Source: Heterohyrax brucei (lineage: Eukaryota > Chordata > Mammalia > Hyracoidea > Procaviidae). From it: a stretch of DNA of 64,000 nucleotides. Both the position numbers and the translations under genes were made by a program. Within the stretch, counting starts at the first letter, position 1. Each line of letters begins with the position of its first letter. Below, piece after piece: positions 63,874-64,000 of the stretch. The notes below the pieces were generated by a model that saw nothing but the letters and a program-made list of their open reading frames with translations, was not told where the DNA came from and made no database searches. The stretch is from the NCBI GenBank assembly GCA_028571685.1, contig CM053140.1, forward strand, positions 27,137,501 to 27,201,500, read 5' to 3'.

Positions 63874-64000
63874 ATTCTTTACAGGTCAAGCCGTATGGCG
63901 TTTACATGAGACTTTTAAGCATAAAGTTGCTGAACTCTTGAAAGCAGAACATAGGAAAATAAATCTGGCAAATACTAAAAAAACAGTAAAATTTAAAGCT
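63874..64000 (+). other. Window edge, probably continuation of the L1M host
   Basis: Sequence after the right target duplication is AT-rich with no open frame. By position it should continue the L1M interrupted at 61201. Confidence 0.4.

Noticed and set aside
55786..64000. The 5' end of FCHO1, the expected next gene in synteny
   Set aside because: No CpG island or recognisable FCHO1 exon is present. The gene presumably begins beyond the right edge.

Overview
The window is vertebrate nuclear DNA, specifically from a placental mammal. It has long introns with GT-AG junctions, CpG-island promoters, MIR, L1 and MaLR-like repeats, and two genes readable as orthologues of known mammalian genes. 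It is dense in tRNA-derived SINEs of the AfroSINE type, recognisable by the phrase 'SINE head ... gccaccagggtttcc' on the minus strand. It also carries RTE-clade LINEs with a matching tail. Together these point to an afrotherian, most likely an elephant (Loxodonta or Elephas). The species call is an inference.

Left third (1-22.3 kb, minus strand): the 5' end of UNC13A (Munc13-1), a presynaptic vesicle-priming protein. Eight coding exons are visible (22090 down to 1863). They encode the first 186 residues, covering the N-terminal C2A region and the start of the following linker. All junctions are canonical and keep frame. The remaining exons lie to the left of the window. The start codon sits in a CpG island near 22.1 kb. 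A second, smaller CpG island with a CRE-like site and a TATA box lies in intron 1 near 14.2 kb.

Middle (22.4-44.1 kb): intergenic. It consists largely of layered transposons: AfroSINEs, MaLR-like LTRs, old L1M copies and RTE fragments. Many are inserted inside one another, so relative ages can be read. A CCAAT/GC-box rich stretch with a good CTCF-like motif lies at 34.2-34.6 kb.

Right (44.1-55.8 kb, plus strand): the complete MAP1S gene (microtubule-associated protein 1S). It has seven coding exons, a 3168-base CDS (1055 residues plus stop), a CpG-island promoter with CRE and GC box, and a polyadenylation signal at 55780. UNC13A and MAP1S are divergently arranged, as on human chromosome 19p13.11. 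Downstream (55.8-64 kb) is repeat DNA ending in a triple nest of L1 elements with two readable target-site duplications.

The two genes do not form an operon or pathway. One acts in neurotransmitter release, the other in microtubule/autophagy biology. I found no new coding system. The points worth a second look are regulatory (a spaced REST-type element at the UNC13A promoter, a possible alternative first exon, a 30-nt exon behind a very long pyrimidine tract, CTCF-like sites) and transposon biology (RTE/SINE tail sharing, nested insertions, a bare poly(A) insertion).
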